Shown here piece by piece: positions 44,805 through 53,573 of a DNA stretch of 64,000 nt. Source of the DNA: Marinomonas maritima (lineage in GTDB: Bacteria > Pseudomonadota > Gammaproteobacteria > Pseudomonadales > Marinomonadaceae); assembly GCF_024435075.2 (NCBI RefSeq), contig NZ_JAMZEG020000003.1, positions 1 to 64,000 on the forward strand, written 5' to 3'. The notes below the pieces were generated by a model that saw only the letters and a list, made by a program, of their open reading frames with translations, did not search any database and was not told the origin of the DNA. The position numbers were made by a program, and so were the translations under genes. Each line of letters starts with the position of its first letter. The first letter of the stretch is position 1.

Positions 44805-45651
44805 TCTTTATTCTCCTTCTAAATAATGAACTGATTTCTCAACACCCCTCGAATTCAAGTCCGAAGTGCGACAAAAAACAACGAATACATGATCTGGATC
44901 GAGTAAAAATATAAACCTTCTTACTTCTGTATTTCTCTTAAGGCGATATCTCAAATATCATCGAGAAAAAATAACAAAACAAAAGGTTTAATTTCTACCT
45001 TGCTATCTAGCCTACTGGGTTATATTTTGGTCGTCAAATTTGCACAGAGAAACGTGCCCACTTTCCTTTTTATATGGTCGATCTTTAAAAAAGAGAACCT
45101 TTTTTGCACAAAAACAGTTAGACAATATGCAAATCGATTCATAAACCTTCTCATGGTTTTCTAACTGCTTTATTCAAAGATAAGCGTCGTCACCACTTTT
45201 TAATATCAACCCAAGCGTCCAGCCTTTTCTAAAGAAACACCCTTTCCCCATTATTCGAATAATCGTTGATCTTCTTGACGAGTGGTGCTTAATTGAGACA
45301 AAACGTACCTTCTCGTGCAACAAACAACGCAATTTAAGGAATGCATGTGTTTAGTTTAAATAGACCACTGGCGTGACAGCGCAATCACCTCTTCTAACGA
45401 CGACCAAGAAGCCATGAACAACAACTTTCCCAATAGTAAGACGGACGCTAAGCCTGCTGGAGAATACTTAAACATCTCGGCTTTGTAGCCTTATTTTACT
45501 AAAGTAATCGTAATAAGACTTCATTGAGCACCGCCAGTCGACCACAAATAAAAGCATGTAATGTCCAAGTAGATAGCCTCCAGCAACTAACTTAATATTG
45601 ATGTTCTCCGCCTACTTCTACAGCACCTTGCTGAGCCGATGGTTATTATCT
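44805..45651. other. 847-bp AT-rich region without a supported gene
   Basis: The largest gap in the window. The right end next to 44804 must hold the promoter of the DUF883 operon. At 45115-45167 an outer pair CAGTTAGA/TCTAACTG encloses an inner AAACC/GGTTT stem. On the minus strand at about 45440-45600 two short open frames in different phases resemble a decayed gene. I see no tRNA, no terminator and no repeat array. Confidence 0.5.
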
Positions 45652-46929
45652 TTATTTCAAACGTGTTACCAATACCTGTTCAACACGAACACCTTCAAGG
45701 TCCAACACTTCAAACTTATAATCTGCATAAACAAAAAAATCTGTACGCTTTGGCAATCGCTTCAAACTATAAGTCATAAAACCACCCAGAGTTTCATATT
45801 GGCTACGATCTGGAAATTCTTCTATATTAAGACTTCGCATAACATCACTGATCGGTGTCAATCCCTCTATTAACCAAGAATTCGCATCACGCTGTACGAT
45901 TTGTTCTTCGTCATGAGGCGTTAACAACCCCCCCATGAAGCCGCCAAGTAAGTCTTTCACCGTTACAATACCAACAATTGTCGCGTATTCATTGACGATA
46001 ACAGCAAACGCTTGTGGCGCCATTCTGAACGCATTTAACGCTTCCGAAAGCGTTAGTGTTTCTGGTAAATAAAAGACATCTTTATCCACTTGCTCTGGTT
46101 TGATTTGTGCTGGCTCCCCTTTAAGCACTAATCGCAATATTTCTTTTGACTCAATAATGCCCTCAATTTTATCTAAACTGCCATTGCAAACTAAGAAATC
46201 ATTATGTGGATGATCAATGATTTTTTGGCTAATGACTTCGCTGCTGTCGTCAATATCGAAGTAGATAATCTGATCACGCGGAGTCATCGCACTGGAAATA
46301 TTGCGCGTTTCCAGTTCAAACACATTACCAATAAGCTGATATTCCTGACTCTGCAAACTGCCATCTTCCGCACCGGCTTCCATCATGGCAACAATATCTT
46401 CTGTAGTAACAATTTCTTCACGCTCAATTGGCACATTAAACAAGCGCAGAATCGTATTGGTTATACCATTAAACAAAAAAACCACGGGCGTTAACATAAA
46501 GGTTACCCAAAGCATTGGCGTAACCATACGAATAGCCACCGCTTCCGGCATAATGATCGCCAAACGCTTTGGCAGCAAATCTGCAAATAAAATAAACAGC
46601 GACGTCAACGTCAGAAAGGAAAGAACAAAGCTCACTTGATCCAATAACGGCCCTGAATACATTAAGGCCACAACCTGCGTAATGTAAGGGGTTAGTGCTT
46701 GCTCTCCGATAATACCGCCCAAAATAGCAATCGCATTCAGAGCGATTTGAATCATGGCAAAAAAAGCACCGGGTTTTTGCTGTAACTTAATCACGGCGAG
46801 CGCTTTTACGTTCCCCTCATCGGCGAGCACTCGTAGCTTTATTTTTCTCGCGGCGGCCATACCCATTTCAGACATAGCAAACAATGCACCGGCAATAATC
46901 AGTAAGCCAATACTCAACACATCACTCAT
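45652..46929 (-). CDS. paeA: CNNM/CBS domain membrane protein, PaeA (YtfL) type
   Basis: Protein of 425 residues similar to E. coli PaeA (YtfL), implicated in polyamine export or tolerance. The N-terminal DUF21 region has about four hydrophobic segments (FAMSEMGMAAARKIKLRVLA, FFAMIQIALNAIAILGG). Two CBS domains follow (about 205-330, with TPRDQIIYFDID and NEYATIVGIVTVKDLLGG). A C-terminal CorC_HlyC domain ends the protein (RDANSWLIEGLTPISDVMRS). I set the start at the ATG at 46929, matching the family N-terminus. Upstream ATGs exist and ribosome sites are weak, so a few extra residues are possible. Confidence 0.9.
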   Translation of the reverse strand: MSDVLSIGLLIIAGALFAMSEMGMAAARKIKLRVLADEGNVKALAVIKLQQKPGAFFAMIQIALNAIAILGGIIGEQALTPYITQVVALMYSGPLLDQVSFVLSFLTLTSLFILFADLLPKRLAIIMPEAVAIRMVTPMLWVTFMLTPVVFLFNGITNTILRLFNVPIEREEIVTTEDIVAMMEAGAEDGSLQSQEYQLIGNVFELETRNISSAMTPRDQIIYFDIDDSSEVISQKIIDHPHNDFLVCNGSLDKIEGIIESKEILRLVLKGEPAQIKPEQVDKDVFYLPETLTLSEALNAFRMAPQAFAVIVNEYATIVGIVTVKDLLGGFMGGLLTPHDEEQIVQRDANSWLIEGLTPISDVMRSLNIEEFPDRSQYETLGGFMTYSLKRLPKRTDFFVYADYKFEVLDLEGVRVEQVLVTRLK

Positions 46930-47194
46930 TTTTTTCTCACTCATCACGGAAGGGATAGAACTAAAACGCAGGTTAAATAGATTGAAATAATATTGTCTCA
47001 GCCATTTCAATACATAAATGTAGCCGCATTATAGAAGGAAGTTGGGACGATACAATGCTTATTTTCTATACTTTTGGAAGGGAGTTATTGGATATAAGAT
47101 ATTCTAGCAAAGACGTAAAAAAATGACCGACCAGCTCTACAACACAGCATCAAAGAACACGACACAATGTCTCACTTTACCAACAAGGTCCACT

Positions 47195-47602
47195 ATGATT
47201 ATTACACTAACCACACCCGCCATGTTGTTTCCTGCGGTTTCGTTATTGCTACTGGCTTACACCAACCGCTTTGTAACGCTCGCTTCTATTATTCGTACTT
47301 TTGACCCAAAGCTTGAAGACGAGAATATTACTGAGCAAATTACTAACTTACGTAAACGTATATACTTAATACGACGCATGCAGGAAGCAGGCGTCGTTAG
47401 CTTTTTTCTGTGCGTTTTATCAATGATGGCCATTTATTTAGAATACCAACAAATCGGCAGTTATATCTTCGGTGCTAGCCTTGTTTGCTTAATGTACTCT
47501 TTGTATCTGTCAGTTCGTGAAATCACCATTTCATGTGATGCACTTGAGTTACATCTGCAGTATTTCAGTACCAACTTTAAACAGCGACACAATAAAAAGT
47601 AG
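47195..47602 (+). CDS. DUF2721 family membrane protein
   Basis: Protein of 135 residues. It begins with ITLTTPAMLFPAVSLLLLAY, the usual DUF2721 N-terminus, then NLRKRIYLIRRMQEAGVVSF and two more hydrophobic segments, giving three membrane spans. The ATG at 47195 has AAGG eight bases upstream; a frame starting at 47123 would add an unlikely polar leader. It is convergent with the DUF1460 gene, 20 bp apart. Function unknown. Confidence 0.87.
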   Translation: MIITLTTPAMLFPAVSLLLLAYTNRFVTLASIIRTFDPKLEDENITEQITNLRKRIYLIRRMQEAGVVSFFLCVLSMMAIYLEYQQIGSYIFGASLVCLMYSLYLSVREITISCDALELHLQYFSTNFKQRHNKK

Positions 47603-47622
47603 ATAAAACGAAATATAGCGTG

Positions 47623-48564
47623 TTAATGAGTCAAGCTTTGAACGTTAAACCCTTTCAAAGTCGAGGACGCTGAATAACCAGAAAAGTAATCGACAAAGTT
47701 TTCATCTAAGACTTTTTTGTGTACAACACTAGCATGTCGAAGAAATAACGTGCCATTTTTTCGGATGGCGATACCTTGATGTGACACGTTCATATTAGTT
47801 CCAATCCATTGTTTAATTGGCCAGTCTGGGCGAACCATATTAATCACACTGCCAGAAGGAATTCTATCTAATAAGGCTTGATTAGTGCGCTTAGCCTCAC
47901 CAAGGAACAACTCGGTCAAAGGAATATAAGATAGAAACGCAGGCTCAGGATCAAACGCATCACCCTCACCCTGTAATCGAGTCAACAACGTTAGACAATC
48001 GCTCGACGATGCCACATCGCAATGAATAACATCGTCCCCAATATGCTGATACCACGCCGTTTTATCTATTATTGTCTTTGCCATTGAAACGGCGCCGCCT
48101 GCAACGGTTGATGTGATATCAACTAACTTATCTTGATTATTAGGTAGCCAGTCTAGACTAGGAAAATGATTGCGCGACACGAAGGATACATTTCCCTCTT
48201 TATAGCGCAATCGCATTAGATTCTGTTCAAATTCATCAGAAGAAGCCGACATAGCACCCGCCAATATTGTTTCAACATACGTTGTGCAATCAAATACATC
48301 AAAACGCACTAAAGGGTCTTTATCATAAATCCCTTCTTCACCTTCGCCCACACTGCCACCAACATACACAGAGCCTAACAAAACCTGACTCAATGCCTCT
48401 AGTTTTTGAGTATGGCCAGCAGAACGAGTACCCGCTTGACTCTCGTCTATCACTTTATACAAAAGCGCCTTATTAGCAGAATCAATAGCATTAATGGCCA
48501 TCGCAGGTGATAAGAAAAAACTAAGCACGCAGATAGGCAAGATCTTCCTCAAACCACCCGTCAT
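47623..48564 (-). CDS. DUF1460 secreted amidase-like protein
   Basis: Exported protein of 313 residues with a signal peptide (LPICVLSFFLSPAMA, cleaved at about residue 23). The DUF1460 (NlpC/P60-like) fold is indicated by LVRFDVFDCTTYVETILAGA, holding the catalytic cysteine, and by MNVSHQGIAIRKNGTLFLRH, holding the histidine. Characterised relatives cleave peptidoglycan or related amides. The ATG at 48564 has AAGGAG close upstream; the in-frame start at 48612 would put 16 residues before the signal. Substrate is inferred. Confidence 0.87.
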   Translation of the reverse strand: MTGGLRKILPICVLSFFLSPAMAINAIDSANKALLYKVIDESQAGTRSAGHTQKLEALSQVLLGSVYVGGSVGEGEEGIYDKDPLVRFDVFDCTTYVETILAGAMSASSDEFEQNLMRLRYKEGNVSFVSRNHFPSLDWLPNNQDKLVDITSTVAGGAVSMAKTIIDKTAWYQHIGDDVIHCDVASSSDCLTLLTRLQGEGDAFDPEPAFLSYIPLTELFLGEAKRTNQALLDRIPSGSVINMVRPDWPIKQWIGTNMNVSHQGIAIRKNGTLFLRHASVVHKKVLDENFVDYFSGYSASSTLKGFNVQSLTH

Positions 48565-48699
48565 TCTCTCCTTCCGGTGACTAACAACATCGTCAATGAA
48601 TGGCATTTTCAATACTCAACATAAAAAAACATTCCTTGTTCAAAAAACAGACAATTAAATGATACTATTACTAAATACTTAAAAAAAGAAGGCCAGCCA

Positions 48700-48966
48700 A
48701 TGCAAATCAACAATTCTTCATTTCCATTTGGTCAGCAAGGTCTACAGCGCAGCCAAGATAAACTAGACCAAGCCAGCCAAAAAGTAGCGGAGGCATCAAC
48801 CCAAACGCTAAGCCAAAATGCACCTAAAAATTCGGGCATTTACGGTTCTCCTATTCAAGATGGCTTAATCGAAGCCAAAAGCAGTGAATTAGAAGCTCAA
48901 GCCAATGCCAAGGTGATCGACTCATCAGATAAAACCATTGGCAGACTGATTGACATAACAGCCTAA
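48700..48966 (+). CDS. small hypothetical protein, possibly flagellum-related
   Basis: Protein of 88 residues, soluble, rich in Gln, Ser and Ala. The N-terminus MQINNSSFPFGQQGLQRSQD and the C-terminal VIDSSDKTIGRLIDITA resemble the two ends of flagellar rod or hook-type proteins and small rod-like hypotheticals. No flagellar genes are nearby, so this is only a resemblance. It has an AAGG ribosome site and is divergent from the DUF1460 gene. Confidence 0.65.
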   Translation: MQINNSSFPFGQQGLQRSQDKLDQASQKVAEASTQTLSQNAPKNSGIYGSPIQDGLIEAKSSELEAQANAKVIDSSDKTIGRLIDITA

Positions 48967-49036
48967 AAGAACACCGTCCTAACAAAGGCGGCTTCTATTA
49001 TCTATTAGTAACCAACACTGAAATATTAGTCAGTAC

Positions 49037-49375
49037 TCAAACACTTAGACTCATCAATTTTCGTACTTCATTGGCGGTTGTAAAACGAATAACTCGCCCA
49101 ACTTCTTTCCCGTCGTGCAGCAAAATTAAGGTTGGCCAAAGCGTCACACTAAACTGCCTACCAAGCCGTTTTCCTTTGCCATCGAATACCTTGATATGCG
49201 CTAAATCTGGGAGTTCCAGCATGACCTCTTCGATCGCTGAACGCGATGCCTGACAATGTCCGCACCAAGGCGTACCAAATTCAAGTAACGCGTTGCCAAC
49301 TAAGCCACTCAGCTCATCGAGGCTCGGGGCATCTTCAGAATATTCTGGATTAAACCCTATTTGAGTCGCTTGCAT
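49037..49375 (-). CDS. thioredoxin family protein
   Basis: Thioredoxin-fold protein of 112 residues with active site TPWCGHCQ near residue 40. The cis-proline loop reads TLWPTLILLHDGKEVGR. CGHC is more typical of disulfide isomerases than CGPC thioredoxins, but there is no signal peptide, so it should be cytoplasmic. The ATG at 49373-49375 has AGAGGTG upstream. It lies downstream of the YkgJ-type gene on the same strand. Confidence 0.9.
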   Translation of the reverse strand: MQATQIGFNPEYSEDAPSLDELSGLVGNALLEFGTPWCGHCQASRSAIEEVMLELPDLAHIKVFDGKGKRLGRQFSVTLWPTLILLHDGKEVGRVIRFTTANEVRKLMSLSV

Positions 49376-49530
49376 CGAAACACCTCTTTTAAAGTCTACA
49401 GGCGCCAGTTTTCCACGATATGACACATGGTCAAACAACAACCAAATGATTAATAGAAAACCAACAATTTAGGATAATGGCAATAGGTCTTGCTTTAAAA
49501 CATGATGAAATACGCGACGCGCTATTATTG

Positions 49531-49821
49531 CTACCTAATGATGTTAAATTCTTCTCGACACTCATCCGATCCCATTTCAAACTCTCGGCAAATCCAAGGC
49601 CGATTTTCGTAAATCGTACAAAGGTAGGTATCTCTGTCCACTGCTGAGCACCAACCATCGTCAAGTCTCAACATCGTTTCTCCGCCCCATTCATCCACCG
49701 AAATATGCTTATCGGGCACACCAGTATCGCTGATGATCATGACTTCCATACGACAACAACAAGCTTGGCAGTTAGAGCAAGTCACATCAGTTTCGGCTAT
49801 ATTTTCCAGTACGATATTCAT
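49531..49821 (-). CDS. YkgJ family cysteine cluster protein
   Basis: Protein of 96 residues. Metal-binding cysteines are visible in CSNCQACCCRME near residue 15, and further ones in DDGWCSAV, TYLCTIYENRPWICREFEMG and SDEC. This is the CxxCxxCC cluster of the UPF0153/YkgJ family, proposed to bind zinc or an iron-sulfur cluster. Function unknown. It is 155 bp upstream of the thioredoxin-like gene on the same strand. Confidence 0.88.
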   Translation of the reverse strand: MNIVLENIAETDVTCSNCQACCCRMEVMIISDTGVPDKHISVDEWGGETMLRLDDGWCSAVDRDTYLCTIYENRPWICREFEMGSDECREEFNIIR

Positions 49822-50027
49822 AAAACAATGTTTTACCTAGCGAAGAAAAGAATCTATACATTAGAGACGGCGTTTAAACGTCACAGATTTCAGGTCAAAA
49901 ATGCCAATATACACGCGATTAAATTTGGAAGATATTAATCTGAAAAATCCACAAAAAGAATCCGTTTGCTCAATCAAGCTGTCATCTATCATGTCAAAAC
50001 ATCAAAAAACTAACGCTAGTCTTTTGG

Positions 50028-50687
50028 TTAAGCGCCGTAATAGAAAATCGAAAAATAGTGACTCACTGTCCCGCCCACAACAAATAAATGCCAAATAAAA
50101 TGCCCATAGCGCAGGCGTGAATCAATCACAAAAAAGACCACGCCAAGTGTATAAAGTACGCCACCAAGCACCAGTAAGAGCAAACCATTGGGCTCCATAA
50201 GTGCAACAAGCGGCTTAATCGCAATCAGTATAAGCCAGCCTAAAATGACATAGAGCGTAGTGGATACAGCAGGATGAGAGGCCTTTCCAAATGCTTTAAG
50301 ACCCACTCCAACCAGTGCTAATGTCCAAACAGCAGCAAGCAAAGACCAACCCCAAACACCTTCCAACACCCCCAACATAAAGGGGGTATAGGTTCCTGCG
50401 ATCAATAAATATACAGCAGAGTGATCAATCACCTGGAAGACATATTTCGCCTTGCCTCGTGGCATCGCATGATAAACCGTCGACGCCAAATACAGCACAA
50501 TCATGGTGGCTGAAAAAACACTTACTCCGACAATAAAACTTATATCGGCGTAATCAATGGCACTCAATATAAGAAACGGAGTACCAATAATCGCAGCAAC
50601 CAACCCCAAACCATGACTGATACTGTTCGCCACCTCTTCCCCTAAAGATTGACCACGGTTAGAAGCGGCTGAAAAATACTTACCCAT
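50028..50687 (-). CDS. trhA: hemolysin III family protein (TrhA/YqfA)
   Basis: Seven-span membrane protein of 219 residues. The family N-terminus EEVANSISHGLGLVAAIIGT, the central STVYHAMPRGKAKYVFQVID-HSAVYLLIAGTYTP region and a C-terminal GHFIWHLFVVGG supply the conserved histidines. In E. coli YqfA (TrhA) affects membrane-lipid homeostasis; hemolysis is a historic name. The ATG at 50685-50687 has GGAGG eight bases upstream. Confidence 0.92.
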   Translation of the reverse strand: MGKYFSAASNRGQSLGEEVANSISHGLGLVAAIIGTPFLILSAIDYADISFIVGVSVFSATMIVLYLASTVYHAMPRGKAKYVFQVIDHSAVYLLIAGTYTPFMLGVLEGVWGWSLLAAVWTLALVGVGLKAFGKASHPAVSTTLYVILGWLILIAIKPLVALMEPNGLLLLVLGGVLYTLGVVFFVIDSRLRYGHFIWHLFVVGGTVSHYFSIFYYGA

Positions 50688-50798
50688 ACACAGTTTCCTC
50701 CGAGCTTGAATACTAGAAGCATGAAACACGCCCTGCTATTTAACAACGCAAGACAACGAATAAACTAAGAAAATTGAAAGCATGTTTTAAATAAAACA

Positions 50799-51890
50799 CT
50801 ACTTCTGACACACCTCTGGTGCCTGATAATCAAGGTTCAATAATGTAAAGTAATTTTGCCCCAAAGCAATATTACGAAAGGCGTTATCATCAAGGTATTT
50901 GTGTATACGGCCAGTAACCTCTAACTCTTGTTGGTACGTCTTAAACGTATTGTTTCGGAACGCAACAAAGTCAGAGCCGGGCAAAATACGGTCAGAATAG
51001 AGATTCATAAAAGCAACATATTGAGCTTGATTTTCCGATTTACTAAAATAGTAATCATCTAAAATACGCCATGAAATATCCAGCATCAAGTTTGGATGTT
51101 GGTCCAATAAACGTGACAAAACTGCAATGTGCTCTGATGCCTTCATTGTCGTCAATTCATAGGACAATCCCATGTGCGCCCAAACAATTTTATTATCAGG
51201 ATACAACGCCAACGCTTGCTCCATGAGAGGCAGGTATAAGGTAGGTGACGCATCATTACCCAAGTCTGAATGTATTGTAATGGGATAATTTCTTGTTCGT
51301 AATTCTGTCATGAACCCCGCCCACTGAGTAATATTTTCAGGGCTTGCCGCTACATGATGATTATTAAACTGAGCTTGTTTGACCAAATTCACTTCCCCCA
51401 TCCAATGAAACAAACCTGGGTATTCTTTTTCATAGAGCTTCATCAACTCAATCGTTGGTTCAGGATTGGATAAATCAGTAAACGTCATTGAAAGAGTCAG
51501 ATGGAGGTTGTCAGGTCTATGCTCTATCATATTGGCGGCATTAACAAAATCACTCCTTGTGGTCGGCAGCACTGGCGTACCAGGGCATTTCAGATAATTA
51601 GAACAGGTGGAGTAGGAAGGAAGCATTTGCCCAATACCATACACATTAGCAAAGCGAACACTGGTCTGAGATAAATAGGAATTCATCTCCTCAAAAGGAA
51701 TCGCCCTGCCATCAAAAGGCCGATAATGTATATGCGTATCCACAACCGCAGTATAAGGCTCGACCTCTCTGTCATAACAAGCAGACTCACCATTAAAGGA
51801 ATCTAAGGAACGATTCGTTGGCGAGTCATTTGAGGACACACAGCCAGCCAATGAAGTGACCAACATAGCAAAAGAAAAACAACGATGCAT
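50799..51890 (-). CDS. amidohydrolase-like lipoprotein
   Basis: Lipoprotein of 363 residues (lipobox LAGC near residue 17) with a TIM-barrel amidohydrolase-2 type body. The HxH metal motif is VVDTHIHYRPF near residue 50, with further candidates in WMGEVNL, TIHSDLG, VWAHMGLS and LPGSDF. The last one supplies the distal aspartate. Related proteins act on cyclic or lactone substrates; none is assignable here. I chose the ATG at 51890; an ATG at 51899 is an alternative. Confidence 0.8.
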   Translation of the reverse strand: MHRCFSFAMLVTSLAGCVSSNDSPTNRSLDSFNGESACYDREVEPYTAVVDTHIHYRPFDGRAIPFEEMNSYLSQTSVRFANVYGIGQMLPSYSTCSNYLKCPGTPVLPTTRSDFVNAANMIEHRPDNLHLTLSMTFTDLSNPEPTIELMKLYEKEYPGLFHWMGEVNLVKQAQFNNHHVAASPENITQWAGFMTELRTRNYPITIHSDLGNDASPTLYLPLMEQALALYPDNKIVWAHMGLSYELTTMKASEHIAVLSRLLDQHPNLMLDISWRILDDYYFSKSENQAQYVAFMNLYSDRILPGSDFVAFRNNTFKTYQQELEVTGRIHKYLDDNAFRNIALGQNYFTLLNLDYQAPEVCQK

Positions 51891-52039
51891 AACAAACATT
51901 CCCACTAAGTATCATCATAAAAAGGCAAACAGGAAGGGGCATTACAAAATATCCCTTCCTATGTATAAACGACTATTTGACGCGATATCATACTGTGATG
52001 GACGTGGGCACCATGACATAAACGTAAATGCAATTGAGG

Positions 52040-52804
52040 CTAAGCAAGGAACAACAAGAGCGCACCAAACACAATGCGGTACCAGCCAAAAGCCACAAAC
52101 GTAAATTTGTCCAAAAATGCCATAAACAGTTTCATCGCAATAAAAGCACTCGCGAACGCGACAACAAATCCGACCACGAGAGGCAACAACTGCTCCCCAG
52201 AAAATACCTTATAATTTGATAGTAAATCATAGCCAGATGCGGCTATCATGACAGGCAACGCCAACAAAAAAGAAAACTCTGCACTGGTTTTGCGGCTTAA
52301 GCCAACGAACAAAGCACCGACAATCGTTGAACCCGCTCGACTGGTACCGGGAATGAGTGCAAATATCTGAGCGAACCCTATCCATAACGCTTGTTTAAAA
52401 CTCAGATTTTCTAACTGCTCGACACTGGCTTTTTTATCCTTAATCACTTTTTCAGTAATCAAAAATATTACCCCACCCACAATAAACATGGTTGCCACTA
52501 CAGACACAGAAAACAATTCTTTAATTTGATGTCGCAGTAAAAAGCCCACAACAGCAACAGGTAAAAAAGCAACAAACACCTGACACCAAAGGCGAGTATG
52601 CTTGAAGGTAAAACGCTCTTTATAATTCGCGACAACCGCCAAGATAGCAGCCAATTGAATAATCACCTCAAACGCTTTGTTGCCTTCTGTTTGCTCCATT
52701 CCCAACCATTGACTGACCACAATCATATGACCTGTTGAAGAAATAGGTAAAAATTCTGTTGCTCCCTCAACCAACCCCAAAATGACACTATGTAGTATAT
52801 CCAC
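52040..52804 (-). CDS. uppP: undecaprenyl-diphosphatase
   Basis: Inner-membrane phosphatase of 254 residues that recycles undecaprenyl pyrophosphate for peptidoglycan synthesis and confers bacitracin tolerance. Both family signatures are present: EGATEFLPISSTGHM at 14-28 and PGTSRAGSTI near 155-164. About eight hydrophobic segments are seen. The start is a GTG. It is divergent from the zntR-like regulator. Length is slightly below the usual 265-275. Confidence 0.95.
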   Translation of the reverse strand: MDILHSVILGLVEGATEFLPISSTGHMIVVSQWLGMEQTEGNKAFEVIIQLAAILAVVANYKERFTFKHTRLWCQVFVAFLPVAVVGFLLRHQIKELFSVSVVATMFIVGGVIFLITEKVIKDKKASVEQLENLSFKQALWIGFAQIFALIPGTSRAGSTIVGALFVGLSRKTSAEFSFLLALPVMIAASGYDLLSNYKVFSGEQLLPLVVGFVVAFASAFIAMKLFMAFLDKFTFVAFGWYRIVFGALLLFLA

Positions 52805-52914
52805 CTTAACCTACCTTCTACTCATGGCGCAAAGCGCTAGAACATACCAGAAAAACATACACCCGTAATGTAAAAGATCGCAGATAAAAGAAAAGTAAAA
52901 GACCAATAAGATCA

Positions 52915-52946
52915 TTGACCTGTGACTTATCTATAAGGTTTATAAT
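52915..52946 (+). promoter_or_regulatory. MerR-type promoter in front of zntR-like gene
   Basis: TTGACC (52915-52920) and TATAAT (52941-52946) are separated by 20 bp, the long spacer of MerR-activated promoters. The spacer contains a dyad, CTTAT-CT-ATAAG. AGGAG and the ATG follow 27 bases later. Confidence 0.65.
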
Positions 52947-52972
52947 AGGGCAATCATAAAAGGAGTAAAAAC

Positions 52973-53419
52973 ATGTATCGAATTGGGGAACTGGCAAAAA
53001 TATGCGATATAAATAATGACACATTACGTTTTTATGAAAAAAATGCACTACTCATACCATCCAGCCGCTCAGAATCTGGCTATCGCCTTTACACAGAAAA
53101 AGACAAAGACACCCTACAATTTATCCTTCGAGCCAAAGGAGTTGGATTTACACTCGCCGACATTCGTGAACTCCTCTCCATAGAAATAAACAAAGCGGAT
53201 AACGCCTGCGCCGATGTAAAAGTCTTAGTAGATACTAAACGTCATGACGTCGAGAAAAAAATTGCCGAACTCATTCGTTTTCAAACATCGCTAAAGCGCC
53301 TATCAGATTCCTGTTGCGGTGGGGCTGAAAGCGCCGAGCATTGCACCATTCTCGAAGCACTGGAATCTAATACAGACGATGTTCGCCATGAACACCATCA
53401 TAATGAGTTCGGAGAGTGA
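52973..53419 (+). CDS. zntR: MerR family zinc-type regulator (ZntR-like)
   Basis: Metal-responsive activator of 148 residues. The N-terminal helix-turn-helix is MYRIGELAKICDINNDTLRF. Metal-site cysteines fall at exactly the E. coli ZntR positions: Cys79, Cys114, Cys115 and Cys124. The residue equivalent to E. coli His119 is Glu, and the C-terminal tail is histidine-rich (RHEHHHNEF), so metal choice or affinity may differ. No zinc or cadmium exporter is in the window. It has its own MerR-type promoter, suggesting autoregulation. Confidence 0.88.
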   Translation: MYRIGELAKICDINNDTLRFYEKNALLIPSSRSESGYRLYTEKDKDTLQFILRAKGVGFTLADIRELLSIEINKADNACADVKVLVDTKRHDVEKKIAELIRFQTSLKRLSDSCCGGAESAEHCTILEALESNTDDVRHEHHHNEFGE

Positions 53420-53573
53420 TCGCCCTTTTTTCACATAGATTACTATTCTGATACAATCTAGCGACTAAATAGACAGCATTTTTATAACAAAGACATTCCT
53501 ACCGTTTAAAATAGAACACTTCAACGAACATACAGCGACCTTTCAATGTCGCTTATATAAGAGTAGCAATTTG

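Noticed and set aside
45440..45600. Minus-strand frames reading like a hydrophobic small protein (FKYSPAGLASVLLLGKLLFM) next to another open stretch
   Set aside because: Each is only about 40 codons, they are in different phases, no ribosome site is present and I recognise no family. Kept only as part of the gap description.
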